A DNA stretch of 64,000 nt, taken from Bufo bufo (taxonomy: Eukaryota > Chordata > Amphibia > Anura > Bufonidae). Positions 33,880 through 45,059 of this stretch are shown here, piece by piece (within the stretch, counting starts at the first letter, position 1; each line of letters begins with the position of its first letter). The stretch covers positions 263,145,918 through 263,209,917 of the forward strand of contig NC_053391.1 in assembly GCF_905171765.1 (NCBI RefSeq), written 5' to 3'. The notes beneath the pieces are model-generated. The model ran no database searches and had not been told where the DNA came from. It saw only the letters and a list, made by a program, of their open reading frames with translations. A program made the position numbers and the translations under genes.

Positions 33880-34797
33880 CCTGCAAGTTGATCCAGAGGA
33901 AGGCAAAAAAAAAAAAAGTATGAGGTGGAACCCAATTTTCCTCACTTTGGAGTCGGGAAGGAATTTTTCTCCCCTAATCAGGCAATCAGAATAACTCCCT
34001 GGATCAACGACCCCTCTCTAGTAGCTATAACCTGTAATATTATTACACTCCAGAAATACATCCAGGCCCCTCTTGAACTTTTAGTGAACTTACCATCAAC
34101 ACCTCCTCAGCCAAGAGAGTTCCATAGTCTCACTGCTCTTACCGTAAAGAATCCTCTTCTATGTTTGTGTACAAACCTTCTTTCCTCCAGACGCAGAGGA
34201 TGACCCCTCGTCACAGTCCTGGGGATAAATAGCTGATGGGATAGATCTCTGACCCCTGATATATTTATACATAGTTATTAGATCTCCCCTTAGTCGTCTT
34301 TTTTCTAAAGTGAATAACCCTAATGTTGATAATCTTTCAGGGTACTGTAGTTGCCCCATTCCAGTTATTACTTTAGTTGCCCTCCTCTGAACCCTCTCCA
34401 GCTCTGCTATGTCTGCCTTGTTCACAGGAGCCCAGAACTGTACACAGTACTCCATGTGTGGTCTGACTAGTGATTTGTAAAGTATCAGGACTATGTTCTC
34501 ATCATGGGCATCTATGCCCCTTTTTGATGCAACCCATAATCTTATTGGCCTTGGCAGCTGCCTGACACTGGTTTCTACAGCTTAGTTTGCTGTCCACTAA
34601 AATTCTTAGGTAATTTTCCATCTCAGTTTGACCCAGTGTTTTACCATTAGTATGTACGGATGACTCACATTATTCCTTCCCATGTGCTTGTCAGTATCTG
34701 CCACTTCTCTGCCCAAGCCTCCAATCTATCCAGATCCATCTGTCTCCTCTTCTGTGTTAATTACTTCACACAGTTTTGTGTCATCTGCAAAAATAGA
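33880..34797 (-). mobile_element. CR1-type LINE, 3' part (split by DIRS insertions)
   Basis: The minus strand encodes the RT C-terminal region at 34455-34159: EYCVQFWAPVNKADIAELER then VQRRATKVITGMGQL, and LGLFTLEKRRLRGDLITMYK, the CR1-clade signature. The 3' untranslated part runs left to about 33880, where an A-rich run in plus orientation (AAGGCAAAAAAAAAAAAAG) lies. Sequence at 34797 continues at 51984: ATCTGCAAAAATAGATATT joins TACTGTGCAAGCCTTCTAC with no loss. Confidence 0.82.
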
Positions 34798-35539
34798 TAT
34801 TTCTCGCCCATATTCATTGGGGGACACAGGAACCGTGGGTATAGCTATGTCCTCTAGGAGGCGTTGACACTAGTAAAAACTGTTAGCTCCTCCCCTGGCA
34901 GCTATACCCCCTCCAGACTGGAGAGAGAGCTTTAGTTTTTTCTAGTGTCAATAGGAGGCAAGACCTCCTCTGCAGGGTAGCTCCTGAAGATTTTTTATTT
35001 TAGTTTTTTATTTTCCTTCTTTCAGGTGGGAAACGGTGGTCGCCTCGCCTCCCTGTTCTCCCAGGGGAGCACGCCAGCGTTGGTCCGCCACGCTGCCTCA
35101 CCCACAAGAAGACAAGGTGGACCAGGGCAGCCTCGCTCCCCTGTATCCTGCCAGCAGAAGGCTCTCTTTGGATCGCCGTGCGGCCTGCTGGGATGCAGCC
35201 TTCTTCCCTTCCTGCCCTGCTTCCGCCTCCCCTAGGCACCTGCTGAGCTCCGCCCACCAGTCCTTTAGACAGCCTTAACCCTATCCTGGCCAGCCACCTC
35301 TTTAGGCCGGCACCTGATTATTTGGGGTTCTACCTCTAGTACAGTGTTCCATAATGTGGAGGAATTTAACCCCTTTCTGCCTCTTGTCATGAGGCCGGCT
35401 TCCTACTTTTCAATAAAAAAATGTGCGTCCATACGGGTCCCCCTCCTCAGCCCTCATCACCGCAGGACCACCCTGTCTGTGTGGTCCCAGACTAAGCCCA
35501 TGTCTGATCTCTGATAAGGAGCACCTCACATAGTTCCCA

Positions 35540-36085
35540 ATCCGCCCTCCGGGGCCGTTTGGTTGATGATTCTCCACCTTCGCAAATCCCGTGGAGGACA
35601 GCTGAAGTATTCCCAATCCATCCTCTGGGTCGTTTGGTTGATAATTCCCCACCTGCGCAATCCAGTGACGGACCTCTGAAGGATTCCAATCCGTCCTCCG
35701 GGGCCGTTTGGTTGATAATTCTCCACCTGCGCCATACAGTGGAGAACCTCTGGTATTCCCGATCCGCCCCCTGGGTCATTTGGTTGATAATTCTCCGCCA
35801 GCGCAATACAGTGCAGAACCTCTGACATTCCCACTCCACCCTCCTGGGTCGTTTGGTTGATAATTCTCCACCTGCGCCACTCAATAAAGGACCTCTGACA
35901 TTCTCAATCCACCCTCCCGGGTTGTTTGGTTGATAATTCTCCACCTGCGCAATCCAGTTGGGGTCCGCTAGACCTCCCATCCACCCTCCGGGGTTGTTTG
36001 GTTGATAATGCACCGCCTTCGCAATCCGGTGGTGAGACCTCTAGAAGTTCCCCCTGGGTAGTTTGGTTGATAAGCCCCCACCTGC
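35540..36085. repeat. Tandem repeat in DIRS copy 4 gag, eight units of about 73 bp
   Basis: TTGGTTGATA (first copy TTGGTTGATG) begins at 35560, 35634, 35708, 35780, 35853, 35925, 35998 and 36063, so the spacing is 72-74 bp and the last step 65. Each unit carries CACCTGCGCAATCCAGT and CCACCCTCCGGG-like blocks. The single counterpart in DIRS copy 5 is ACTTGGTTGATAAGTCCACA at 48007. The array is thus an expansion of part of the gag gene. Several short ORFs on both strands are by-products. Confidence 0.88.
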
Positions 36086-37289
36086 GCAGTCCACAACTGC
36101 CAGGGGCGAGATTCTGAAGGGTAGCCCTACGCACAAGCGAACCACAGCAGGACATCTTTTCTCCTCGAATGTCTGTCCATCCCCACCCTTCCTCCCTGAA
36201 TCACGCTCAGACACACCCTCCCTCAGGAGAGGGTCCGCCGTGGGCATTATCCCCCTTCATAGACGGAGTATTTTCTCGTTCATTCCATTGGGGGACACAG
36301 ACCATGGGTATAGCTTAGAGATATTACTAGGAGGGACACTATGCAAAAAAAGAAGCTCCTCCTCCTCAGGCTATACCCCCAGGCACCTCCAGGAGAACTT
36401 CAGTCTTTGCTTAGTGTCCGTCCAAGGAGGTTGACTCTTACTCTTCTCCTGTTTGTTATTTTCTGTTTTCAGATGGGGACGCAGGTCAGCATTGCGCTTT
36501 CCTGGCCCCTGTGGAGTGTCTGCCACGGTCTTCTGAAGGTTCCTGGCTACCTCCCATTCCCCCACAGAAGAAAAGTGGATCCAGGCTCGACATGTAAGCT
36601 CTGGCATCCCACCAGCTGCTGGGACACCTGCTGCCTACCCTCCCCAGAGCACTGCCCTCCTTTGGAGTCAGATGTCTGAAGAGGTAAATCCCTGCTGGTC
36701 TGGACATCGAGGGAGCATGCTGAGCAGATAAGTATTGCCTGCTTCAATCTCCCTCCTCTCCCCCCCCGCCCCCTGCACCCCCCCTATCTTCATGTCGTTT
36801 GTCTGGCACTCTGAGGTCGCCTGGGTGAGCTAGAAAAGGACCTGCTGGGGGCATTTTTTCCTAGGGGAGGGGGCCTTCTGGGTAGGGCTGATGATTCCTT
36901 ATCTTTTCCTACCTGCCTACAGCTCTAACGGCAACTTGATATCGGCAGAGACAGGACGCCTCTGCATATGGTTATTACTATTCTTTTAGACTGCGGCCGC
37001 TGCGCTCTCTGCAGCTTCCCGCCGGACCGCTCCTTCATTCCTTAACCCCCGCCGCGCCGTACAGGCGAAGGGGTGTAGTTTGAATCGCGCGCGCTTTTTT
37101 CGCGCCGCAATGACGCGTTCAAGGGGGCGGAGCTTCGGCGTCCCGCCTGTCTCTCCTTACGCCGGAGACTCTGCTGGATTGCGGCCGTGCAGCTCCTCAG
37201 TTCTCGGTGACCGGAGACTTCTGCTGTTTGCCTGGGTGGTAGGAATTGCAGCAACCTGGTAGGAAATCTGATTTACATTGGAATCCATC

Positions 37290-38750
37290 ATGCCTAAACC
37301 TGGGGCCCCTAAGCCTTCCAAGGCTTCCTCTCAGGCTCCACTGGAGTCATGTAAGATATGCCTTAGGCCTTTTTCTGTCACTGGTTCCTGTGACTCATGC
37401 CCTGCTCCTAGACAGAATCAGCCTCCTTCTCTTGCTCAGCCCGGTCCTCCCTCTGCCCCTGCGGAACCAGCGGTACCCGCCTGGGCCTCCGCCATGTCTA
37501 ATGCGGCAGCTGATCTGGCCTTAGTTGCCAAGGCAGCCATGTCCTTCATGGAGCGCATGGCGGCTACTACCCCAGTGGCAGCCACCACTCCATCTCCTCT
37601 CAGTGACTCTCACAGAGGGCGTCTGACTTCTAAAAGGCAGCGTGAGCGGCAGCATTCCTCCTCGGATGACTCCGCTTCTCCCCCTCGCCTTGAGACATGC
37701 CCGGTTGACTCTCCCCCTCTCAGGGAGCGCAAATCCGAAGGGGAATTGTCCGGATCGGACGAAGTCACGGAGCGGGAACCCCTGCCTAAGCTTTCCACCA
37801 TGGTAACCGAGTTGGTGGCAGCTGTCCGTGACACTTTTAATATACAAGGGGATTCTCCTCCCTCCACTAGTCGGGAGTTCTCCCTTTTTCCACCCAAAAA
37901 GCAGGAGTCCGCTGTGTTCCCTATTCATGAGGAATTCACTGCGGTCATATCAAAAGCTTGGGATCGTCCTAATCAAAAATTTTCGGCCACCAAGCGTATG
38001 GATACGCTTTATCCTTTGACACAGTGGAAAAGTGGACTTCTTCCCCTAAGGTAGATCCTCCGGTGGCCAGGTTAGCCAAGAACACGGCCCTTCCCGTCCT
38101 AGACGGTTCCTCTCTGCAGGATGCGGTGGACAGACGTTTGGATTCACTTTCCAAGTCTGTCTTCTCCCTGGCGGGCGCTTCCCTGCGACCGGCCTTCGCG
38201 TCAGCTTGGGTCGCCAGAGCCCTTACGATGTGGTTGCAGCGCCACCACCAGGATCTGTCAGAGCAGGACGCCTCTGCAGATACTCTGGATTTTATCATCC
38301 AGATGTCTCAAGCTTCCAAATATCTCTGTGAGGCTTCAATGGACATCGGCTCCCTCTTTGCCCGTATTTCGGCCCTCTCGGTCATTCAGCGCAGAGAGGT
38401 CTGGTTGAAGGTGTAGGATGCTGATGCCTCATCCAAGCGTTCCCTCGCTAACCTTCCCTTTGAAGGGTCCAGGCTCTTTGGGGCTCAACTAGATGAATTT
38501 ATTTCAGCCGCAACTGGGGGCAAGAGCACTCATCTACCTCAGCCCAGGACCAAGCGTCCCTTTCGGTCTCGGCCTTCAGGTTTCCGGGGCCAGTCCTTTC
38601 GTCGCTTCTCCACTGCCAGGACGCCGTCGTCCTCATCGGCAGGGGGATCCCAGGACTCCCGCAAGAAGCCTTTCTTCAAGCCCCAGCCTTCTTGGCGGCC
38701 TCGGGCGCAGTCAGCCTGTCCTCCTGCTCCCAAGCAACCCTCCGCATGAA
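37290..38750 (+). pseudogene. DIRS copy 3 gag (one frameshift, one stop)
   Basis: ATG at 37290 starts MPKPGAPKPSKASSQAPLES. A CKIC...CDSC pair follows (about 37353-37400), a possible zinc ribbon. Next is an alanine-rich helix (SNAAADLALVAKAAMSF), a Ser/Asp-rich acidic block and FPIHEEFTAVISKAWDRP. The frame slips near 38030 and continues with VARLAKNTALPVLDGSSLQD and WLQRHHQDLSEQDASADTLD. A TAG at about 38414 (WKV-stop-DAD, where copy 2 has KVWDAD) interrupts it. The basic RS-rich tail (RPFRSRPSGFRGQSFRRFST) ends near 38748. It is the likely RNA-packaging protein of the element. Confidence 0.82.
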
Positions 38751-38769
38751 GGGGTGCCCCCACCCCTCG

Positions 38770-40160
38770 TGGTGGGGGGCCGTCTGCTCTCCTTTCAACA
38801 GGTTTGGAGGGCTCACGTTCTGGACGCCTGGGCTCTGGAAGTGGTGACGTCCGGTTGCAAGTTGGAGTTCGCGTCCAGTCCCCCGGAACGTTTTTTCCCT
38901 TCTCGCGTTCCGGGGGATCCGGCCAAGGCCTCGGACCTCTTTTTTGCGGTCTCTTCTCTTCTGGACCGTGGTGTCATTTCCCCCGTTCCCCCAGAAGAGC
39001 AAGGGACAGGTTTTTACTCAAACCTGTTCGTTGTTCCAAAGAAGGAGGGGTCAGTGCGTCCGATCTTGGATCTAAAACGTCTCAACAAGTTTCTACGGGT
39101 GCGGAAGTTTCGCATGGAGTCCCTTCGCTCCGTTATTGCTTCTCTGAGTCCAGGAGAATTTCTCGCGTCTGTGGACATTCAAGACGCCTACTTGCACGTC
39201 CCTATTGCACCATCGTTTTCTGCGCTTTGCCATAGGGGGGCGTCATTACCAGTTCGTCGCCCTACCTTTTGGGTTGGCGACCGCCCCTCGGGTTTTTACG
39301 AAGATTCTGGCGCCTCTCATGGCGCTTCTTCGCACCAGGGGCATCTCTTTGTTACCATACCTAGACGACATCTTGATAAAAGCTCCGTCTCTTCCACAGG
39401 CTGAGGACAGCGTCCGAATCACCGTTCAATCCCTGGAACGGTTCGGGTGGCTGATCAATCTCCCCAAGTCCTCTCTTCACCCCTCCCAGAGACTCTCGTT
39501 CCTGGGGATAATCTTGGACACCTCGATTTCTCCGGTGTTTCTTCCGGATTCCAAGGTTTCCCAGATTCGACTGGCAGTGGTGCTCCTTCTACGCTCTCCA
39601 CGTCCCACCACTCGGGAGTGCATGCGGGTGCTGGGCCTTATGGTCTCCTCTTTCGAGGCGATTCCGTACGCCCAATTTTACACTCGTCCGCTACAACAAA
39701 TGATCCTTGCCCTCTGGAACAAGAGCCCTCGGGGTCTAGACACTCCTGTTCTTCTGTCCCGGCAAGTTCGAGCGTCTCTCCCTTGGTGGCAGTCTTCCCT
39801 CAACCTATCGCCAGGAAGGTTCTTCCTTCCGTTCTCCTGGACGGTAGTCACCACCGACGCCAGCCTCTTCGGTTGGGGAGGTGTTCTCCGGAACCTCACA
39901 GTTCAGGGTGTCTGGTCGTCGGAGGAGTCCCGTCTCCCGATAAATGTCTTGGAACTAAGGGCGATTTTCCACTCCCTCTCCCACTGGACCCCTCTCCTTG
40001 CAACTCGCCCGGTGCGTGTTCAGTCGGACAATGCCACGGCTGTGGCTTATGTCAACCATCAGGACGGGACCCGCAGTCGGGCAGTAATGCGGGAAGTAGC
40101 GAGGATCCTCTTATGGGCGGAGTCGCATGTTTGTCGGCAGTGTATATCCAGTATTGTCGG
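38770..40160 (+). pseudogene. DIRS copy 3 reverse transcriptase and RNase H
   Basis: The frame from about 38770 reads VVGGRLLSFQQVWRAHVLDA, SNLFVVPKKEGSVRPILDLK and SVDIQDAYLHVPIA (first aspartate). It slips once near 39215. It then runs open in the frame 39205-41163, with HYQFVALPFGLATAPRVFTK, LLPYLDDILIKAPSL (catalytic YLDD), and the RNase H residues in TTDASLFGWGG, VLELRAIFHSL and VQSDNATAVAYVNHQDG. All catalytic acids are present. Only the single slip separates it from a full-length enzyme, and given the error pattern in this window that slip may not be real. Confidence 0.85.
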
Positions 40161-40654
40161 CAGTGTATATCCCGGGAGTCGACAATTGGACGGCGGATTT
40201 TCTGAGTCGCACCAGGGTGGATCCGGGAGAATGGTCTCTCCATCCGGAGGTTTTCGAGGACATCTGCAACCGATGGGGCCGTCCGGACGTAGATTTGATG
40301 GCTTCCCGGCTCAACCACAAGGTGCCGGTGTATCTAGCCCGCGCTCGAGACCCGCGGGCGGACGGGGTGGACGCGCTGGTAGCTCCATGGCAGCGGTTCA
40401 GCCTCCTTTACGTCTTCCCTCCGATTCCTCTGTTGCCGAAGGTGCTGCGCAAGATAGAGGCGGAGGGGATACCAACCATTCTCGTCGCCCCGGATTGGCC
40501 TCGCCGCGCCTGGTTCTCCAGCGTCGCTCGTATGTTGGCCGACGTTCCGTGGCCTCTACCCGACAGAGAGGATCTCCTGTCTCAGGGGCCACTCTTCCAC
40601 CAGAATTCACGGCAGCTGCGTTTAACGGCGTGGCTGTTGAGACCTCCATCCTGA
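40127..40654 (+). pseudogene. DIRS copy 3 methyltransferase-like region
   Basis: The frame reads AVYIPGVDNWTADFLSRTRV, EDICNRWGRPDVDLMASRLN and FSLLYVFPPIPLLPKVLRKI, the DIRS region between RNase H and recombinase. It is out of frame with the RT because of a 23-bp tandem duplication at about 40130-40175 (GTCGGCAGTGTATATCCAGT, repeated). Copy 2 has no duplication there. In many DIRS elements this segment is annotated as a DNA adenine methyltransferase-like domain. I infer that from position and the FPPIP box, not from a full motif set. Confidence 0.7.
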
Positions 40655-41673
40655 GGAAGAGAGGCTTCTCTGATGCGGTGGTGAGAACCATGATCAGGGC
40701 TCGGAAGCCGGCTTCTTCACGGATCTATTATCGCACCTGGAAGGCCTTCCTGTTTTTTTGTGAGAAGTCGGGCTACCCGCCCCTACGTTTCTCTGTCCCA
40801 GTGGTGCTGTCCTTTCTCCAGTCCGGCCTTGACATGGGTCTGTCGCTCAGTTCTTTGAAGGGTCAGGTTTCTGCTTTGGCTATCTTTTTTCCGAAGTCCA
40901 TTGCCTTTTTGAGACCTGTGAAAACCTTCCTGCAGGGGGTGGCGCATTCTGTTCCCCCGTATGTGCCTCCCTTGCCCCCCTGGGATCTCAACTTGGTTCT
41001 GCGCGCCCTTCAGTCGGCGCCTTTTGAGCCTCTGAGGGAGGTCTCTCCTGGTTTTACTCGCCTGGAAGGTAGTTTTTCTGGTGGCCATAACCTCCATCAG
41101 GCGAGTTTCGGAGCTGGCCGCACTTTACTGCCGAGAACCTTTTCTGGTCTTTCACCAGGATAAGGTGGTGCTCAGACCGGTGCCTTCTTTTTTTGCCCAA
41201 GGTGGTTTCTCTCTTCCACCTTAACGAGGATCTTGTCCTGCCCTCTTTTTGTCCTTCTCCGGCGAACCCCAAGGAATGCGCTCTCCACTCTCTGGACGTC
41301 GTCAGGGCTCTGAAGGTGTACCTGGGGGCTACTGCCTCCTTCCGGCGTTCAGACTCTCTCTTTGTGATTCCTGAAGGGTCTCGTAAAGGGCCTGGCGGCT
41401 TCCAAGGTCACCGTGGCGCGGTGGATCCGTTCCGCTATTGCTGCGGCCTATCGCGCTCGTGGCCAGGTTCCGCCGTCACGGATTACTGCTCACTCCACAA
41501 GGGCAGTGGGAGCTTCCTGGGCTAGACGCAATCGCGCATCCGTTTCCCAGTTGTGTAAGGCGGCCACTTGGTCGTCCTTACATACGTTCACAAAGTTTTA
41601 TCAGTTACACTCTCTGGCCTCGGCTGATGCTATTTTTGGGCGCAGGGTATTGCAGGCTGTGGTTCCTGTTTGA
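40640..41673 (+). pseudogene. DIRS copy 3 tyrosine recombinase (two frame slips)
   Basis: It starts with RKRGFSDAVVRTMIRARKPA and a SAM-like block (FLQSGLDMGLSLSSLKGQVS). A slip near 41070 moves the frame into VAITSIRRVSELAAL (catalytic R), and another lies near 41190-41200. It continues FHLNEDLVLPSFCPSP and, after a slip near 41390, VARWIRSAIAAAYRARGQ, HSTRAVGASWARR (H-x-x-R), AATWSSLHTF and KFYQLHSLASAD (nucleophile Y). It ends GRRVLQAVVPV at 41673. All active-site residues survive across frames. Confidence 0.82.
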
Positions 41674-41752
41674 CTGCTGGACGTTTACTCCAGGCGGTGT
41701 TGGATTTGTTCCTTTTTCCCACCCCATGGACTGCTTTGGGACGTCCCATGGT

Positions 41753-41844
41753 CTGTGTCCCCCCATGGAATGAACGAGAAAAGGAGATTTTTGTGAAACT
41801 CACCTGTAAAATCTTTTTCTCGTCTTTTCCATTGGGGGACACAG
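41753..41844. repeat. Internal complementary region of DIRS copy 3
   Basis: CTGTGTCCCCCCATGGAATG then AACGAGAAAAGG is the complement of the tip at 36271 (one extra C). GGAGATTTTTGTGAAACTCA through GGGGGACACAG is the complement of the right tip (42036-42103). Confidence 0.92.
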
Positions 41845-42103
41845 CTCCCGCCCCTTTTTTTTATGGTTTTCGCCTTATGGTGTGCGGTGTGATGGTTTCC
41901 ATTGTGTTTTATTTCCGTTCTCCTTCTGCTTTTGCAAGGACTGAAGTTCTCCTGGAGGTGCCTGGGGGTATAGCCCGAGGAGGAGGAGCTTCTTTTTTTG
42001 TCCTTCCTAGTAATATCTCTAAGCTATACCCATGGTCTGTGTACCCCCAATGGAAAAGACGAGAAAAAGATTTTACAGGTGAGTTTCACAAAAATCTCCT
42101 TTT

Positions 42104-43300
42104 CCCTACCACTGGCTAAAGTACTTGCCGTATGCATTCCACCTTCCTTAGGTAGGGCAATTGCACCACCATTGGATACGGTCCCGACTGTGGGCGGAGT
42201 GTTGCACATCACCCTGCTTCCTGTTGCATTACCCCTTTCCACAAGTGATCCACTAGCGGGGGACTAACTAAACATCTTCGGATGCTGCATTTCAACTTAT
42301 TTTACAGGGGGGCGTGGCACAGTCTATGCCTGCGGGTGCCCGGTACACTTACTCTAGTGGTATATGGGTGCCGCAACTGGATACGGTGGCTATCCTCATT
42401 GTATCCTTCTTTCTCTTTTGCTGGTTTTGGGCATGATTTTAACATCCCCTTTATTCTCAGGGGGTTACCTAGCCACACTTGTGTCCTAGAGACCCCCCAT
42501 CTCCATGGGCCTCCATTGTTAGTCGGTCATGATATTGTCCACATCAATACGTTGTGCGTACACCATTACACTTATATAGTGAGTACGTTCCAGCGAGTCG
42601 AGTGTTTTCACTGACTCTGTATTCTCTATCCACCACTCCTCCTTCTCTGGAAAAGTGGTTATGTGGGGACTCTGGTTTAGCTGCTACAGCGTGTTCTCCT
42701 CCACAGGTGCAGCTTTTCGCTAATGCTAGAGTTCGTGGTCGCCGCAGTGAGACATCCCCCTCAGGTAGGGGCCCTACTCTGGCGCTAGCTTGGCAGTTGT
42801 TCCTGTTCAGCGCCCTTCCAGGTAGAGTTTTTAAGGTTAGCTCTACTTAACTGGGGCAGTATGGTACGTGGCTTCCACGGATAGTCTCAGGCCTCCCCCT
42901 TAGTTTTGCGCTGATGGGGCAAGCGCTGGCTACTACTGGGGGAGCGGTATTGCGTTACCATTACATACTTGGGTTCTTACTGCACCGCTCTTTCGTCAGG
43001 TGGTGGACTCTTCTAGCACTGATTTCGGTGGCCTCTGCGGGTGGCCCTCTCCTCTTCTGGGGTATGGGGCTAGCAATACAGTGTGACTCCCCTTGCCTGG
43101 CTTCCTCCTCAGACAGAGTTTTTGCACAGCCACTTAATCCTTGGCTACTTCTGTATAGCGCCGATCTCAGATGGGGAATGGGCTTAGACCTAGCCTATTC
43201 TTCTCCTGTCTTTTTCCTCCTCTGGCTCATGGTTCATAGCCACCCCGCATGCCTTGGTAGTTCCCACGTTACTACCTTCCCTCATCTGCATTTGCAGGAT
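42104..43300 (+). other. Unclassified interior of DIRS copy 4 where gag C-terminus and RT should lie
   Basis: It begins directly after nested copy 3 with CCCTACCACTGGCTAAAGTA. No RT motif (no YLDD, no LPFGLA) is seen in any frame. The next recognisable DIRS sequence starts near 43390 (WSGCANGIYTKASHL). Frames at 42282-42614, 42554-42850 and 42914-43582 have no domain I know. It may be strongly decayed or substituted sequence. Confidence 0.45.
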
Positions 43301-44760
43301 TTATTCGTTTGGTGGCCTTCAATTTCCAGACATGCTCCGGTCCCGACTGGTGGGCTGTGGATCCCTCCTACAGGGACTTCTTCCATTGGTCCGGGTGTGC
43401 TAACGGTATCTACACGAAGGCTTCCCACCTTTCTCTCCCGAGCAAGAGTTCTGGAAGCAGGCGGCGTGGACGCCCTGATATCTCCTTGGTGGCAGTTCTC
43501 CCTCCTTACATGTTTTTCCCCTTCCCCCTCCTACCCAGGTTTCTACGGAAGTTTAGATGGAGGGCATTCAGACGAATCCTAGTCGCTCCGGATTGGCCCC
43601 CTGTCGTGTGGTACGCCGACCTCGTTCTCCTTCCAGGAGACGTCCCTTGGTCACTGCCACTCAGAGACTACCTTCTTTCACAGGGTCCGGTCTTACATAA
43701 GCATTTAGGGTCTTTGGTTGACGGCGTGGCTATTGAAACAGCCATTCTGACGTGAAGAGGGTTTTCGGCGGACATCATCCGCACTATGATTCAGGCAGGG
43801 AAGCCTGCGTCACCCAGGATCTATTAGGACCTGGAGGTCCTTCCTGGGCTTCTGTGAAAGCCGGGACATTCCCTCACTCCGTTTTTTTTTCTCTCCCCGC
43901 GGTCCTATCCTTTCTACAATCAGGGTTGGACCTTGGTTTAGCCCTTAGTTCCTTGATGGGTCAGGTGTTGGCGCTTCTATCCTGGCGCAGCTTTCCAGCG
44001 TCCTCTGGTTTCCCTGGTGTCCATGGAAACCTTCCTTCAGGGAGTGGCACATACAGTTCCTACGTACCATCCTTTTCCGCCTTGGGATCTGAATATAGTT
44101 CCCTCAGCGTTCCAGTCTTCTCTCTTTGAGCCCTTGCGGGAGATCTCACTCCGGCTCCTGTCCTAGAAGGTAGTCTTTTCTTGTGGCTATCACATCCATC
44201 AGACGGGCATCCGAGTTGGGGGTGCTCTCTTGTAGAAAACCCTTCCTGGTTCTTCTCAAGGATAAGGCGGTTCTCCGGCCCATTCCTTCTTCTCCCGAAG
44301 ATAGTCTCTGACTTCCATATCAATGAAGAAATTGTCCTCCCTTCACTGTCCCTCCCCTTCACACCCTACAGAAGGGAGTTACATTATTGGACATTGTCAG
44401 AGCTCTGATCATTATTTGGCAGCCTCCAGTCCCTTACGGCGTACGGAACCCCTTTTTGTCTTCCAAAGGGTCCTTGCTAGGGATTGGCGGCCTCCAAGGT
44501 GGCGATTGCACGTTGGATTCGGTCTGCAAGTGCTGAAGCATACCGCGCCCGGAGCAGGGTTCAGCCCTTGAGTGTCACGGCTTATTCCACCAGAGCGGTG
44601 GGCGCTTTCTTGGGCTCGGAGGAATCGCGCTTCGGCTGCACAGTTGTGTGTAAGGCGGCTACTTGGTCCTCCTTACACACGTTCACAAAAATTTACCAGG
44701 TGCATACATATGCATCGGCGGTCGCTGCCTTGGGCTGCCTGGTCTTGCAGGCGACAGTTC
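43300..44760 (+). pseudogene. DIRS copy 4 methyltransferase-like region and tyrosine recombinase, decayed
   Basis: At 43309-43755 one reads RFLRKFRWRAFRRILVAPDW and DYLLSQGPVLHKHLGSL, matching the segment before the recombinase in copies 3 and 5. Recombinase pieces follow: RVFGGHHPHYDSGREAC (about 43757, decayed N-terminus), FLQSGLDLGLALSSLMGQVL (43915-), then SVTAYSTRAVGAF (His of H-x-x-R now Y), CKAATWSSLHTFTKIYQVHT at 44640-44705 and LGCLVLQATVL. Frames change at least five times. It cannot be functional. Confidence 0.75.
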
Positions 44761-44840
44761 TTAGATGCCTTCAGGGACGCTTGCTTCCATGGGTCTGTGG
44801 TTTTTCCCTCCCTGTAGACTGCTTTTGGACGTCCCACTGT

Positions 44841-44933
44841 TCCTGTGTCCCCCAATGAATATGGGCGAGAAAAGGAGATTTTTGTATAACTTAACAGTAA
44901 AATCTCTTTCTCTCTCTTCATTGGGGGACACAG
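44841..44933. repeat. Internal complementary region of DIRS copy 4
   Basis: TCCTGTGTCCCCCAATGAAT then ATGGGCGAGAAA matches the complement of the left tip at 34798, 10 kb away. GGAGATTTTTGTATAACTTA through TCATTGGGGGACACAG matches the right tip at 46720-46781. Confidence 0.92.
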
Positions 44934-45059
44934 CACCCACCCAGTATTGTTGTTCGACCACAGTTGTGGCAGTTGCTGGTTAGAACCCCGTTGGGTCTTT
45001 TGGCATGGTTGGTGTTCCATGTTTTTTCTTTGGTTGGCTTGCTTCTCCTACTGCTTGTA

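Larger units (their letters stand above)
36271..42103 (+). mobile_element. DIRS-type retrotransposon, copy 3 (most complete gene set), nested in copy 4
   Basis: The left tip is TTTTCTCGTTCATTCCATTG at 36271. The right tip ends CACAAAAATCTCCTTTT near 42103. Its internal complementary region (41753-41844) contains ATGGAATGAACGAGAAAAGG, the exact complement of this left tip and not of copy 2 or 4. It belongs to the same subfamily as copy 2 (ACACAGACCATGGGTATAGC). Gag, RT, RNase H, methyltransferase-like and recombinase regions are all present at full length, with a few frameshifts and one stop. Flanks read GGAGTA and CCCTACC around a shared TTTT. Confidence 0.92.
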
